Part shown: positions 33,590 through 43,142 of the stretch, piece after piece | Layout of the letters: every line of letters starts with the position of its first letter | How positions within the stretch are numbered: position 1 is the first letter of the stretch | NCBI GenBank assembly: GCA_947359465.1 | Contig: OX375872.1 | Coordinates: forward strand, 13,551,018 to 13,615,017 | Length of the DNA: 64,000 nucleotides | Direction of reading: 5' to 3' | Source of the DNA: Metellina segmentata | Taxonomy: Eukaryota; Arthropoda; Arachnida; Araneae; Tetragnathidae | The notes under the pieces: model-generated | The model's database searches: none | Told to the model about the DNA's origin: nothing | The model's input: the letters and a program-made list of their open reading frames with translations, nothing else | Position numbers and translations under genes: made by a program

Positions 33590-35490
33590 TCGTTTCTGTC
33601 AGCGCTTTTGCGAAAACAGTGCACTTGATGTTAGGGTACTGAAATACCGGGTTTTGATAGTTAGCCAGAAGTACCGCTACCCGAAGCACAAATATTTTGT
33701 TTTTCTTCGTTTTCATGAAGTCTTGTATCCTCTTCCTCAGTTTTCTAATTTTAAGAAGTCAGTAATAATACAATAATAGTACCACTTTTCAGGAAACTTC
33801 GCATTGGAAATTTCTCCATTTAGGCTATTAGGTACCGTTTAACCCTCCGAGGAGATATCTCGTCCATCAAGATCTGATCAACTTTGATAATGACGCGATA
33901 TCGAGATGGTGTCGATTTTTTTTTTATGTAGACGAGATCAAGATCTGGTCAGTTTCTTTTAATGACGATATTCCTCATTCATCAAGATCTGGTGAGTTCT
34001 GATCTAGTCTAACGAATGACGACATTTTTCGTGGAGACAACCATCAAGAGGGTTAACACTGGGTTTGAAGATTAGTATTACCGTTAAAGAAAGCATAGAT
34101 GCGGGTTTTCTCAGCTTCCGTGAAATTTTATTTTATTTTTTTTTTCAACTTTTTTTATTTTAAGATGCCGGTTGTAAAACAGTAGTACCATTTTCTACAC
34201 TACTTCATATTGAATTTTTTTAATTTAGGGTATAAGGAGGTACCGGAAATGCCGTTATCGAAGCTAGTTTTCTTTAGTTTTCATTAGTTCTATGAAAAAT
34301 ATTACTTTCTTTTCATCAGTTTTCTTTCAAGTCAGTCGTAAAACAGTAATACCACTTACTTGTTGAAAATTTCTTAATTTAGGAAATTAGGTACCAATTA
34401 ATACTGGCTTTGAAGATGTAGTGAGTAATACCTTTTACCAAAGCATAAATATTGATTTTCTCAGTTTTAATAAGATTCATGAAAAGTTTTATTTTCTTTT
34501 TCTCAGTTTTCTAATTTTGAAGTCAGCTGTAAAACAGTAGTACCACTTTCCATACTACTTTCTATTCAAACTATCTTAATTTAAGGTATCATGTACCGGT
34601 TAATACTAATTTTGAAAATTAGAAATATCTTTAGCGAAGCATAGCTAGCAGTTTTCTCAAAGTTTGGTTATACAGATATATGTTTGCGTCGTTTTAATTA
34701 TTTGAAGTCTCATTTTATTTTGCTCCGTTCTTTACCTTTAATAAAAGTCTGTCGTAACACAATAATACAACTTTTCAGGCTACTATGAATTGAATATTAC
34801 TTAATTTAACGGTGTTATATAGATAACTGTTAATATTGGTTTTGAACAGCGAGAGTAATACCGTTACCAAAGCGGTTTCCTAAATTTGGTAATACATACT
34901 GGTTTGCTTACATTTAATTCGTTACTTTAAAGTCTGGTTGTCTCAGTTTTCTACTTTTAAGAAAAGTCAGTCATATAACAGTGGTAACACTTTTCACGTT
35001 TATTTCTATTGACGTTTTCTTAATTTAGGGTGTTAGATACTTGTTAATATTTGTTTGGAGTATTGATAAATACCGTTACCAAAGCATAAATAATGGGGGG
35101 GTTTTAGTTTAGATACACATATAGGTTTGCTAAGCTTTAATTCGTTACTTAAAAAGTCTATTTTCCTTAGTTTTCTACTTTTAGGAAAAGTCAATCGTAG
35201 AGCAGTGGTAACACTTTTGACGCTAACTTGTATTGATGTTTTTTTTAAGCTGTTACATACCTCTTAATATTGGTTTTAAATACTTAAAAGTGCCGTTTTT
35301 TTGGGTTTTTTTTTTCAAAATTCAGTAACACATACCAGTTTGCTTAGCTTTATTTCGTTACTTGGAAAGTCTGTTTTCTAATTTAAAAAAAAATATAGGC
35401 GTAGAACAGTGGTAACACTTTTCAAGCTAACTTGTATTATTTTCTTAATTTAGGGTATTAGATACCTGATAATACTGGTTTTTTAAATTA
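33590..35490. repeat. ~180-bp tandem array, about ten units
   Basis: Units carry TCAGTTTTCTAATTTTAAGA, AGTCAGTCGTAAAACAGTAG, TACCACTTTTCA, TTTTCTTAATTTAGGGTATT, AGGTACCTGTTAATACTGGT and AATACCGTTACCAAAGCATA. The first unit is split by a MITE at its GTTAA site. Confidence 0.85.
33843..34052. mobile_element. TTAA-type MITE, copy 2 (perfect TTAA duplication)
   Basis: CCCTCCGAGGAGATATCTCG at the left and CATCAAGAGGG at the right, flanked by TTAA (33839-33842 and 34053-34056). Neighbouring array units show the empty site (GGTACC-GTTAA-TACTGG), confirming a 4-bp TTAA duplication. Inside: TCATCAAGATCTGGT and GACGAGATCAAGATC. 210 bp, no coding capacity. Confidence 0.82.
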
Positions 35491-35494
35491 ATGA

Positions 35495-36045
35495 GCTAAG
35501 CGAAAAGAGAAAGAAAAGGGGCATATTAGATTTATAGAAAGATGTTTACTGAAAGAGAAGGATAGAGAGGAGAAATAAAAGATAGTGAAATAAAGAAGTG
35601 AAAAAGCGAAAGAAAAGGGAGATTCATGCTAAATTGATAGAAAGATGCATACTGAAAGAGAAAGAAAAGACAGGAGAAAATAGAAGGTAACGAGACAGAA
35701 GTGAAAAAGAGAAGAAAGATAGGAGATAATTGGAGAAGTGAAAGAATGAAAAGAGAGAAGAGCAATAGAGAGATGATTACGAGAGAAATGAAAATAACAA
35801 AGGGAGATAGACACTAAATTGATAGAAAGATGCATATTGGTAAAGGAAGAAAAGAGAGTAATAGAGGAGAAAAAATAGAAGTTAACGAAAAGGTGATGCA
35901 TACTAAATTGTTAGAAAGATGCACACTGAAAGAGAGGGTAAAAATGGAATTTAGCTTTAGAGAAGTGAAAAAGAGAAAGAAAAGGGAGGTACAAATACTA
36001 AAATTATAAGATGCATACGAGAAAGAAAATAGAGAAAACACAGAA
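35495..36045. repeat. purine-rich (GA) tract with ~170-bp periodic structure
   Basis: The plus strand is overwhelmingly A and G for about 550 bp. Blocks GATAGAAAGATGCATACTGA and AAGAGAAAGAAAAG recur near 35635, 35820 and 35910. Minus-strand open frames rich in Ser, Phe and Leu (35532-36083) are its shadow. Confidence 0.85.
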
Positions 36046-36589
36046 AGGAATAAGTCGTACGTATTTGAATAAAATGTCCACAATTAATACGCCTTGGAAG
36101 CAGTACACTGCAGCATTCTTAAAAACGAAATGCAGGAAACCATTCTCATTCCAATTACAACATCATTGACAACATTTCGCGTACATCATTACTGGCTTCT
36201 AAAGAAAGCCGTCATCACCATAGCAACCAAGCGGTTCTAGTAGAAAGAGCAATCGAGTTGAAGTGCGTCGTTCCGAACAGCTTATTAAGGAGAAATTTAC
36301 TTCCCACGGAAGTCGGTTGAAGAAGAAATTGGAAACGAAAGGATGCAGGTGTTCAACTTTTAACGACAGCAACGACCGAACGGGATTGGCTGTCTGTTTC
36401 GAGGCATTCATTCACCGTACCCTCTGCATTTGAAAGACAAAACTAAATTTATGCTTTGATCAACGTTGAAGTGGGCATGTGGGTTTTCTGCTCATCACAC
36501 CCTCAGGGCGACGCGAGATTTCTGAATGGTGTATGTTGATTTTACATCAGAACACACTTAATGGCTTAAATAACCTCATCTTTTTAAAT
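36046..36589. other. no gene recognised
   Basis: Complex unique sequence. A short minus open frame at 36199-36411 shows no motif or splice context. Confidence 0.4.
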
Positions 36590-37271
36590 AATTCGGGGAT
36601 TCTTTAAACCTTTAGAAAAATTCTATAGGGCCCCCTACCTTCGAATAGAACCTTTCTTTAGAACGATTCAATTCCTCTTGTTCTTGGAATAGAATCATTT
36701 GGCCCATTTTGGAATTTTATTGGCCCATTTTTCAGAACAGAATCCGTTGTAAAGATTATATTGCTGCTTTACTTAGATTAGAGTAGGTGTAGGTTTTATG
36801 CATGATAAGAAACTCTCCTTTAAATAAAACCTATCACTTGATTTACACGAAAGCACAACCCGACTGGTTTTTCACCAGAAGAACATATCGCTTATATAGC
36901 AAACTGTCTAAATCAAAAATACAAACTTGGAGAATAACAGACCCCATACGGCACATTTGCCGATGCACATTGGAACAAATAGCCACTGATCCAACAAGAA
37001 TCCCTTGGGGAAAGATTTTATCACTCCTTTATATAAAATAGAATAATTTGAAATACTTCCATCGCTAATTGCCTTAGAATAAAATCCTTTGGAATGATTT
37101 CATTGGTCCTTTCTTTGGAATATGAAAAAAATTGGTTGCTCTCATTTCCTTTTTTTAGATTACTTTATATAGAATTAATTGCCTTAGAGAATAGAGACTA
37201 TATACACTTTGAAACGATTCTATCAAACCTTTCTTTGGATCTTTTGGAAAAATTCGATTGATCTGCTCTCA
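36590..37271. repeat. CCTTTGGAA minisatellite with an unexplained 260-bp block
   Basis: Units of CCTTTGGAAAGATTCTATTG then GTCCTTTCTTTGGAATAG. The stretch 36780-37045 does not match and holds a 79-codon open frame (36802-37041) with no recognised family. The minisatellite resumes at 38285-38335, so the Helitron between is an insertion. Confidence 0.7.
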
Positions 37272-38285
37272 TCTCTACTGTTATCATCTCTACTGTTATT
37301 ACTGTCTGAGTGCGTGTATGCGGTGTCCAGACGAATCTATAGGACTTACAGTAATGAAATTTGACACAGAGGTAGTCTTAATTTTATGTGAATTTTGTGC
37401 AAAGCTCGAATTTTAAAATTTAATCTAGAACATTTTACAATCAATTTATTACACTGATCCTTTTCCTTTCATTTCCTGAGTATAAAAGATTCAAGTTTTT
37501 ATCTTCGCGATCGTTAAAGATCGAGTGAAAATTTTAACGTATCTGAAATTTGCGGAAAAATTTTACAGCAGATCGATAAATTAAATGTGATTTTCTTTAA
37601 ATAAATAATTCTTAAATTATAACTTTTATAGTTTCGCTATACAAATTTGACCGAATTTGAGGAATATATTCATTACGAACACAGAAAGGACTATTTGAGG
37701 TTTTGTATCGTTGCGATCGTTAAAGATAGAGTGAAAAATTCAACGGATTTTAAAAATCTACGAAAAATTTTACACGAGATTGATACCTCAGGTGACATGC
37801 CCATTCTCAACAGTCCTTGCTGATACAGAAAACATTAAAAGAAAAAACAATAATTTTAAGAATGAGTCCCATGTTATGTTCCATCGGGTGGAGATGGGAC
37901 TCATTCTTAAAATTTTTTGTTTTTTTTTCTTTTTAATGTTTTCCGTATCAGCAAGGACTGTTGAGAATGCGATTGTTCCACTTGGGTGTTGTTGAGGGTG
38001 GAGCTTCTTGCTATCACTCTCGGCGAGACCACGTGATCTTTCGAAAAGGAATGCGATGAAAAATATTTTTTTTATATTGTTCCTAATGGCAATCTTGATG
38101 TGTTCCCTTCTTGTTCTAGAATCTCGAACTTGCGTATTACAGTCTAATATTTACATTTATGTAGTTGTACCATTTATACTGTTTGTTTCATGTGTCTAAA
38201 TAAATCACTAAAAGACAATCTTGGACAAGATTCCTTTCAAGGACACGAAAAGAACTGTCACGGGCAACGCCCTGCTGATCTGAGA
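37272..38285 (+). mobile_element. Helitron with a long internal hairpin
   Basis: Starts TCTCTACTGTTATCATCTCT after an A, with the tip duplicated, then TATAGGACTTACAGTAATGA and TAATCTAGAACATTTTACAA. Ends near ACTGTCACGGGCAACGCCCT GCTGATC, where the stem and CTAG have decayed. Flanks are both minisatellite. Contains the inverted repeat at 37802-37969. Confidence 0.78.
37802..37969. repeat. near-perfect long inverted repeat (hairpin)
   Basis: Left arm 37802-37872 (CATTCTCAACAGTCCTTGCT ... GAATGAGTCCCAT) and right arm 37894-37969 are reverse complements with only a few differences, around a 21-nt spacer. The open frame 37780-37995 spans it and is an artefact of the palindrome. Confidence 0.92.
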
Positions 38286-38335
38286 GTTTCCTTATAATAG
38301 AATCCTTTGGAAAGGTTTTATTGATTAAGGTCAAA

Positions 38336-38772
38336 ATTGTTTATAAATCATACAGAGAAGGCTTTTCAACGTGGAAAGATGCATGTAAACCCCTCAGATG
38401 GTTAATAGGATCCTAAACTTTTAATATTATGTAATTTTGCAAATTTTAGTTACTTAAACTTTACTTATCGCAAACTTATATTATTATGGGATTTTGTAAA
38501 TGTTACTTATTTAAGCTTTACTTATCGCAAACTTTTAATACTATTATTTGATTGGCTATCGAAGCGCAAACTAGTGTACTCATCACGCTCGTTAATTAGT
38601 TCCACGTTAGAATTCTTACTGTCTTCTAATACCACTTGACCGGAGATCTTCAAACCGAGCGATCGGAAGAAATAAGGTGAAGCTCCATCTGTTTCATTAG
38701 AACATCGACAGTATATTCTGTTTTGATGTAACAAAATTGTTAGATCAGTGATTTAACCAAGGAATGTCGTGT
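38336..38772. other. no gene recognised
   Basis: Short internal repeat TACTTATCGCAAACTT at about 38461 and 38519; otherwise unassigned. Confidence 0.4.
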
Positions 38773-39058
38773 ACAGTAGGGGGGCTGGTTCATGTTAAAT
38801 TTGTCGTGGCCTCAAATGTCCTCAATTTGTCGTGGTGTGGAAACTTGGAGAGGTGGGGTGGTAGTTTAGTCATCTGACCGTGGTTCAAAATTACGAGGTG
38901 TTGTCCTTGGGTCTTTCCCTTCGGGATTGATCCCGGACCGTCGCCAATATCGGAAGAGCAAAGAATTACTATCCGGAGGGTTGCAAGTTCGAAACTAGGT
39001 CCAAACAGACACCGTCGTGTACGTAGGGTTTGGTGTACGTTAAATCTGTCGTGGCTTC
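38773..39058 (+). mobile_element. two partial SINE copies in tandem
   Basis: 38785-38960: SINE body (CTCAAATGTCCTCAATTTGT, GTCATCTGACCGTGGTTCAA, GGGATTGATCCCGGACCGTC). 38972-39058: second copy starting inside the head (CCGGAGGGTTGCAAGTTCGA) and ending at ACGTTAAATCTGTCGTGGC. Head type matches 43143. Confidence 0.75.
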
Positions 39059-39159
39059 TTTGCTAATATTGAAGCGTGATCTGCTCATTAGAGCATAGAT
39101 TTTCCTTTAAGTAGCCGAAAAGAAATCCGGAGCGGTCAAATCAGAGAAACGAGGAGGTT

Positions 39160-39695
39160 AAACAATGACACCGGATTTTGACATTCGACCAGAAAATGCG
39201 TACTCTACAATTCACTATTTACTAGAAATTTGGCATTTTTCATGGCTTCCTTGGACTGTATGCAAACTTTTCAGGGTTACGCGCTTTTCGCTGCTTCATC
39301 TGCAAAGCGTTAGATTGACATATTTCCCCCTGGAAATGAGATCTGACGCTGACCCTATTTCTCAACCCACATCGCAAGGAGGAAAAGCACAAGAACCGAG
39401 TCAGCTTTTGCTCCGAGAAAACGTCGCCTAAATGATGTCCTGCAGGAAAAAGCGACCGACGGTAGTACCTAATCTCGTTTAAAAACCCCAAAAGAAAAAA
39501 GCGGTATAGGAAATCATATCACAACGCTACGAATTGCTTGGGGGACGAAATTCAAACCAGTTTCCAGCCGAATGGAGCTGTTAAGCATTTCAGACCTCAT
39601 TCATCCTTCAATGATGCTTCGTAAAGGAAAGCCGCGATAACTGATCTATCTAATTTTCGTCTTCGCTTTAGATTGAAGATACCCAAACTGGAATT
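39160..39695 (+). promoter_or_regulatory. candidate promoter and 5' UTR of the cysteine-rich peptide gene
   Basis: Unique sequence of mixed composition, free of the repeats found on both sides, just upstream of the proposed first coding exon. TCTTCGCTTTAG at 39660-39671 could be a splice acceptor, which would place a 5' UTR exon further left. No TATA box is called. Open frames on both strands here lack motifs. Purely positional inference. Confidence 0.3.
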
Positions 39696-39713
39696 ATGTC
39701 CTTGGTTATAAAG
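39696..39713 (+). CDS. eight-cysteine secreted peptide, coding exon 1 (6 codons)
   Basis: ATG at 39696 opens MSLVIK and is followed directly by a strong donor (AAG|GTAAGC, 39714). It ends in phase 0, exactly what exon 2 at 48128 needs, and supplies a short N-terminal region with one Lys before the hydrophobic core in exon 2. There is no alternative in-frame ATG in exon 2, which opens with Val. The intron would be 8.4 kb and is full of transposons. The link is inferred from phase and signal-peptide logic alone; a different distant first exon is possible. Confidence 0.55.
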
Positions 39714-39913
39714 GTAAGCGTAAACTTTCCTTCCCTGCTCGTTTTAATATATTTCTATTCAGCTACTATGATCACAAAGTATGGTTTACTAACACACTGG
39801 TGGAAATCTGTTGACAACTTATAACGTAAGAAAATAATAATTGTAATGTAAATTGTCATCCTCAAAATCAAAATGTTGAACATTTTAAGTAGTGATACTC
39901 GATATAATTTCGA

Positions 39914-40110
39914 TCAGGGATGCGCAGGCCGCGACTCGCGGGCCTCGTGTGGCCCTCCGTTAATTTGCTGGTTTCGCTATATGTTATTTTAACTTTTAAC
40001 AAGTCACATGCGATAGGTAATTTAGGTTAAAACTTCGTTGCTAGATAATGGCACTAAAATGCGCAAGCCTCTTGGGGTCAACATACATCTGCGAACACCT
40101 TTTTCAGTCA
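39914..40110. other. possible hAT end remnant
   Basis: CAGGGATGCGCAGGCCGCGA followed by CTCGCGGGCC resembles hAT terminal repeats, but no opposite end or 8-bp duplication was found. Confidence 0.35.
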
Positions 40111-40255
40111 TGAATATTATGGAACCGCTTGACTAATGAAAATTCCGAATCATTTTTGTACTTGGCTACGACGAAAACCGAACCAATTAAATCAAATCCT
40201 TTACTTACATTTCACTATCTTTCTTTGATCCGGGTCAGTGCGTGGATATCTCTAA

Positions 40256-40497
40256 GCGTATGATGTAGAGGCGGCTGGTGTAATTTAAATCTGTCGTGGC
40301 CAAAAGACTTCACGTTGGGTTAGTGTGGAAGTTTGGAGAGTGGGGTGCCAGTTCGGGTGTTGCTTCGTCATCTGGCAGTGGTTCAAAATTACGTGTTGTT
40401 GTTTTCGGATCTTTCCCATAGTGGATTGATTCCGGACCGTCGTCAATAGCCCGTTGTGTTGCTCTAGTACGACGTTAATTAAAATTACCTTATCTTA
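40256..40497 (+). mobile_element. SINE, head truncated
   Basis: From TCTAAGCGTATGATGTAGAG (post-tRNA segment of the type-1 head) through the common body to GACGTTAATTAAAATTACCT. Its tail abuts another SINE fragment at 40498, which hosts the hAT element. Confidence 0.82.
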
Positions 40498-40520
40498 CCT
40501 CTCGGATCTTCCCCTTAGAG
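40498..40520 (+). mobile_element. SINE fragment, left part, interrupted by hAT
   Basis: CTCGGATCTTCCCCTTAGAG continues at 42305 with CCTTAGGGGATTGATCCC. The intact SINE order is GGATCTTTCCCTTAGGGGAT. Confidence 0.8.
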
Positions 40521-40569
40521 CAGGGGTTCCCAAAGTGTGTACCGAGGCACCATGGGGTGCCATGTAGAG

Positions 40570-40722
40570 CAAGCCTCGAAATATATTTTTTAATACAGGT
40601 GCACAAGGTGCACCTAAGTTTTTAAATTAGGTGCACAGGTGCGCCTAGCGGGAAAAAATTAGGTGCACAATTTTATTTTCACGTGCACAGTGCACCTGTG
40701 CACCCGGGTATTTCGAGCCCTG
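40570..40722. mobile_element. hAT MITE rich in GGTGCAC, perfect 8-bp TSD
   Basis: ATGTAGAG on both sides (40562-40569 and 40723-40730). Tips CAAGCCTCGAAATA and TATTTCGAGCCCTG are inverted. The interior is a palindromic series of AGGTGCAC and GTGCACCT motifs. Confidence 0.88.
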
Positions 40723-41219
40723 ATGTAGAGAGATAAGGAAGCAGTTGCATAATATGATGAAGCAGTTGCTATAATATATATAATACACTGAAGAGCCAAA
40801 ACATCACGACCACCTACTCAATAACGCGTTGCGCCTCCTTCGGCCTGCATAACAGCTGCAACTCGCCTGGGCATAGATGCCACAAGTTCTTGGTACATGA
40901 CTGGAGACAGGTTGTACCAAATGCCTAAGCAGCGGTCACGCAATGTCAAGATATTCGGATATGGTGGTGTTTGAGATCAGAGCTGCCGCTCCATGACACC
41001 CCAAATGTGCTCTATCGGATTAAGATCCGGTTACTTAGGTGACCAGGACATTAAGTGGAATTCATGAAAATGCTCCTCGATTCACTCTAACACAATCCGA
41101 GCTTTGTGACATGGGGCGTTGTCCTGCTGGAAGATTCCATTTCCAGTTGGAAAGACAGACGCCATGTAAGTGTGCAACTCATCCGCAATTATGTTCAGAT
41201 AGTTCGCAGTGTTCATGGA

Positions 41220-41650
41220 CGTTGACGACAGTCCGGGATCAATCCTCTAAGGGAAAAATCCGAGGACAACACGCGGTATAGTGGTTAAGGTGTTAGCCTC
41301 TAGATCGTAAGGTTCCTGGTTCGAATCCGGGTCCGGGCATGGATGTTTGTAAGCGTATGGTGTAGAGGCGGCTTGTGCACCTTAAATCTGTCGTGGCCGA
41401 AAGTCCTCACGTTGGGTTGGCGTGGAAGTTTGGAGAGTGGGGTGCCAGCTCAGGTGTTACTTCGTCATCTGACCGTGGTCCAAAATTACGAGGTGTTGTC
41501 CTCGGATCTTTCCCTTAAGGGACTGATCCCGGACCGTCGTCAATAGCCCGTTGTGTTGCTCTAGAACGACGTTAACTACAAATTACCAAATTACCGAGGA
41601 CAACACTACGTAATCTTGAACCACGGTCAGATGACGAGGCAACACCTGAC
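41220..41650 (-). mobile_element. SINE fragment (minus), itself split by a SINE
   Basis: 41220-41272 and 41607-41650 together read, reversed, as the SINE body from TCAGGTGTTGCCTCGTCATC to CCGGACTGTCGTCAAC. The two halves are separated by a complete plus-strand SINE. Confidence 0.82.
41273..41595 (+). mobile_element. SINE with tRNA head type 1, perfect 11-bp TSD
   Basis: GAGGACAACAC on both sides (41262-41272 and 41596-41606). A box TAGTGGTTAAGGTG, B box GGTTCGAATCCGG, then TAAGCGTATGGTGTAGAGGC, the shared body and an AATTACCAAATTACC tail. 323 bp, the cleanest full-length copy of this SINE in the window. Confidence 0.93.
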
Positions 41651-42304
41651 ACGGCCATCGACTTGATGAATGAGAAATCGGAATTCATCTTATCAGACAA
41701 CTCTTTTCCACTCATCCATGGTCCAGTCTCGATGTTCCCGGGCCCACTGTAGGCGTAGTTGACGATGACGCTTGTTCAACAGAGGCACACGAGTGGGACG
41801 TCTGATGCATAGTCACATATCCAACATTCCCGCTGAACTGTGTGTTCCGAAACATTTGCGCTTGGACCTGCATTGTATTGGGCTGTCCGCTGAGCCACTG
41901 TCTCGCGCCGATTTCGCTTTACCAAGCGGGACAGTCTCCGACGTCCTTTTTCTTTGATTACGCGTAGACGACCAACACTTTGGCGTCTTCTCTCGATTTG
42001 AGAGAGGCGATCTGCCCTTTATCAAATTTGCTTTGATCAGCAGCCTTTCCCATCACTCGCAAAAGTAAGAGTAAGAATGATTACTTACCTTTTCCAGCAG
42101 CAGTTAAATACCATTCTCACTTAATCACGTGCCCTCCACGTCATCCAGACGAGTTCAATGAAAAATGTGGGGATGGTCATAATGTTTTGGCTTGTCTGTG
42201 TATAATAATATACCACAGATAGATATTACATGACGAGGAGATGCCGTAAGAAAATTCTAATTCTCTTAAGGGTGCCACGATTTGGTTAAGTTTGGGAACC
42301 ACTA

Positions 42305-42395
42305 CCTTAGGGGATTGATCCCGTACCTTCGTCAATAGCCCGTTGTGTTGCTCTAGTATGACGTTAATTAAAAGTTACTTACCTACCTACCTTAC
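42305..42395 (+). mobile_element. SINE fragment, right part, after the hAT element
   Basis: CCTTAGGGGATTGATCCCGT, CCGTTGTGTTGCTCTAGTAT, GACGTTAATTAAAAG and a TACC-rich tail. Confidence 0.82.
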
Positions 42396-42564
42396 ACTAC
42401 TTTTCTTTGTAACAGTATAATGTAAGTTCGAATCCAACCAAAGACCGTCGTCTTATGAATATGTGTGCCAAATTTCAAGACAAAATTTGTAAATTTGTAC
42501 TAACTATAAGACATTACCAGACGCGCAATGTAAAATTGAAACGCCTTTTTCTCAAAACAGCTTG

Positions 42565-42895
42565 AGGTTTGGTAAGGTAATGCTGATTTTAATTAACGTC
42601 TTACTAGAGCAACACAATTTGCTATTGACGACAGTCCGGGATCAATCCCCTAAGCGATAAATCCGAGGACAACACAACGTAATTTTGAACCACGGTCAGA
42701 TGACGAGGCAACACCTGAGCAGGTACCCCACTCCCCAAACTTCCACACCAACCCAACGTGAGGACTTTCGAGCACGGCCAATTTAAGGTGCAGCAGCCGC
42801 CTCTACACCATACGCTTAGGAACATCCATGCACTGACCCGGATTCGAACCAAGAACCTTCCGATCTAGAGGCTAACACCTTAACCACCAGACTAA
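42565..42895 (-). mobile_element. SINE, full length, tRNA head type 1
   Basis: Reversed, begins CTTAGTCTGGTGGTTAAGGT (A box), GGTTCGAATCCGGGTCAG (B box), TAAGCGTATGGTGTAGAGGC, the shared body, and ends in a CATTACCTTACC tail. The open frame 42622-42852 is the reverse reading of the body. Confidence 0.88.
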
Positions 42896-43142
42896 GGATT
42901 ATGGATTATCAAGGATTATGGATAGATCTATAATTACAGATTACAGATATCATTAAAGTTATAAGAAAAAAATTACAGCTAGGGTAGTTATTTGGAAGAT
43001 AGTTGAATTTACATCACATTGGTGCAACACCCGACAGTCTTTTGTCGAAGTAGGTCTCGAACTTGCAATCCTCTAATTTAGATCACCTAAAAGACTTTAC
43101 GCTAAGCGTTGCCAAAACGACCGATAAACAACATTTTAACTC

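Larger units (their letters stand above)
40811..42052 (-). pseudogene. Tc1 transposase split by SINEs
   Basis: From the right: MGKAADQSKFDKGQIASLKS at 42052, a basic HTH region, and RRPTRVPLLNKRHRQLRLQW near 41790. After the SINE block the C-terminal part follows: GIFQQDNAPCHKARIVLESI (second catalytic D, about 41145-41090), PDLNPIEHIWGVMERQL (the Glu, near 41030-40985), and MPRRVAAVMQAEGGATRY near 40815. Stops and shifts throughout, and the segment with the first Asp is lost or scrambled near the SINEs. Confidence 0.8.
40786..42200 (-). mobile_element. Tc1 transposon with a SINE pair inside, inactive
   Basis: Tips CACTGAAGAGCCAAAACATC with ACGACCACC and, reversed, CACAGACAAGCCAAAACATT with ATGACCA; TA at 40784-40785 and 42201-42202. 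A transposase lies on the minus strand, interrupted by SINE sequence at about 41220-41650. Confidence 0.87.
40521..42304. mobile_element. hAT element, non-autonomous, with nested insertions
   Basis: Left tip CAGGGGTTCCCAAAGTGTG and right tip, reversed, TAGTGGTTCCCAAACTTAAC. Flanks CCTTAGAG (40513-40520) and CCTTAGGG (42305-42312) form an 8-bp duplication with one mismatch, and the SINE around it shows the empty site. Subterminal GGCACCATGG and GGGTGCCACGA also pair. No hAT transposase is present. Two insertions sit inside: a 153-bp hAT MITE and a Tc1 element. Confidence 0.87.

Noticed and set aside
33174..33776. 200-codon plus open frame, among the longest not in a transposon
   Set aside because: Starts at a TTG, shows no domain, and its second half runs into the ~180-bp tandem array. 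A 98-codon frame overlaps it in another phase.
35532..36083. Three minus open frames rich in Ser, Phe and Leu
   Set aside because: They are the complement of a purine-rich tract and would look the same in any frame.
36802..37041. 79-codon open frame as a gene
   Set aside because: No family match and no splice sites; kept only as a finding about the odd block.
37780..37995. 71-codon open frame
   Set aside because: Spans the long inverted repeat of a Helitron; its codons mirror each other.
39165..39491. Opposing open frames upstream of the peptide gene
   Set aside because: Both strands open over the same bases with no motif; more likely promoter or UTR sequence.
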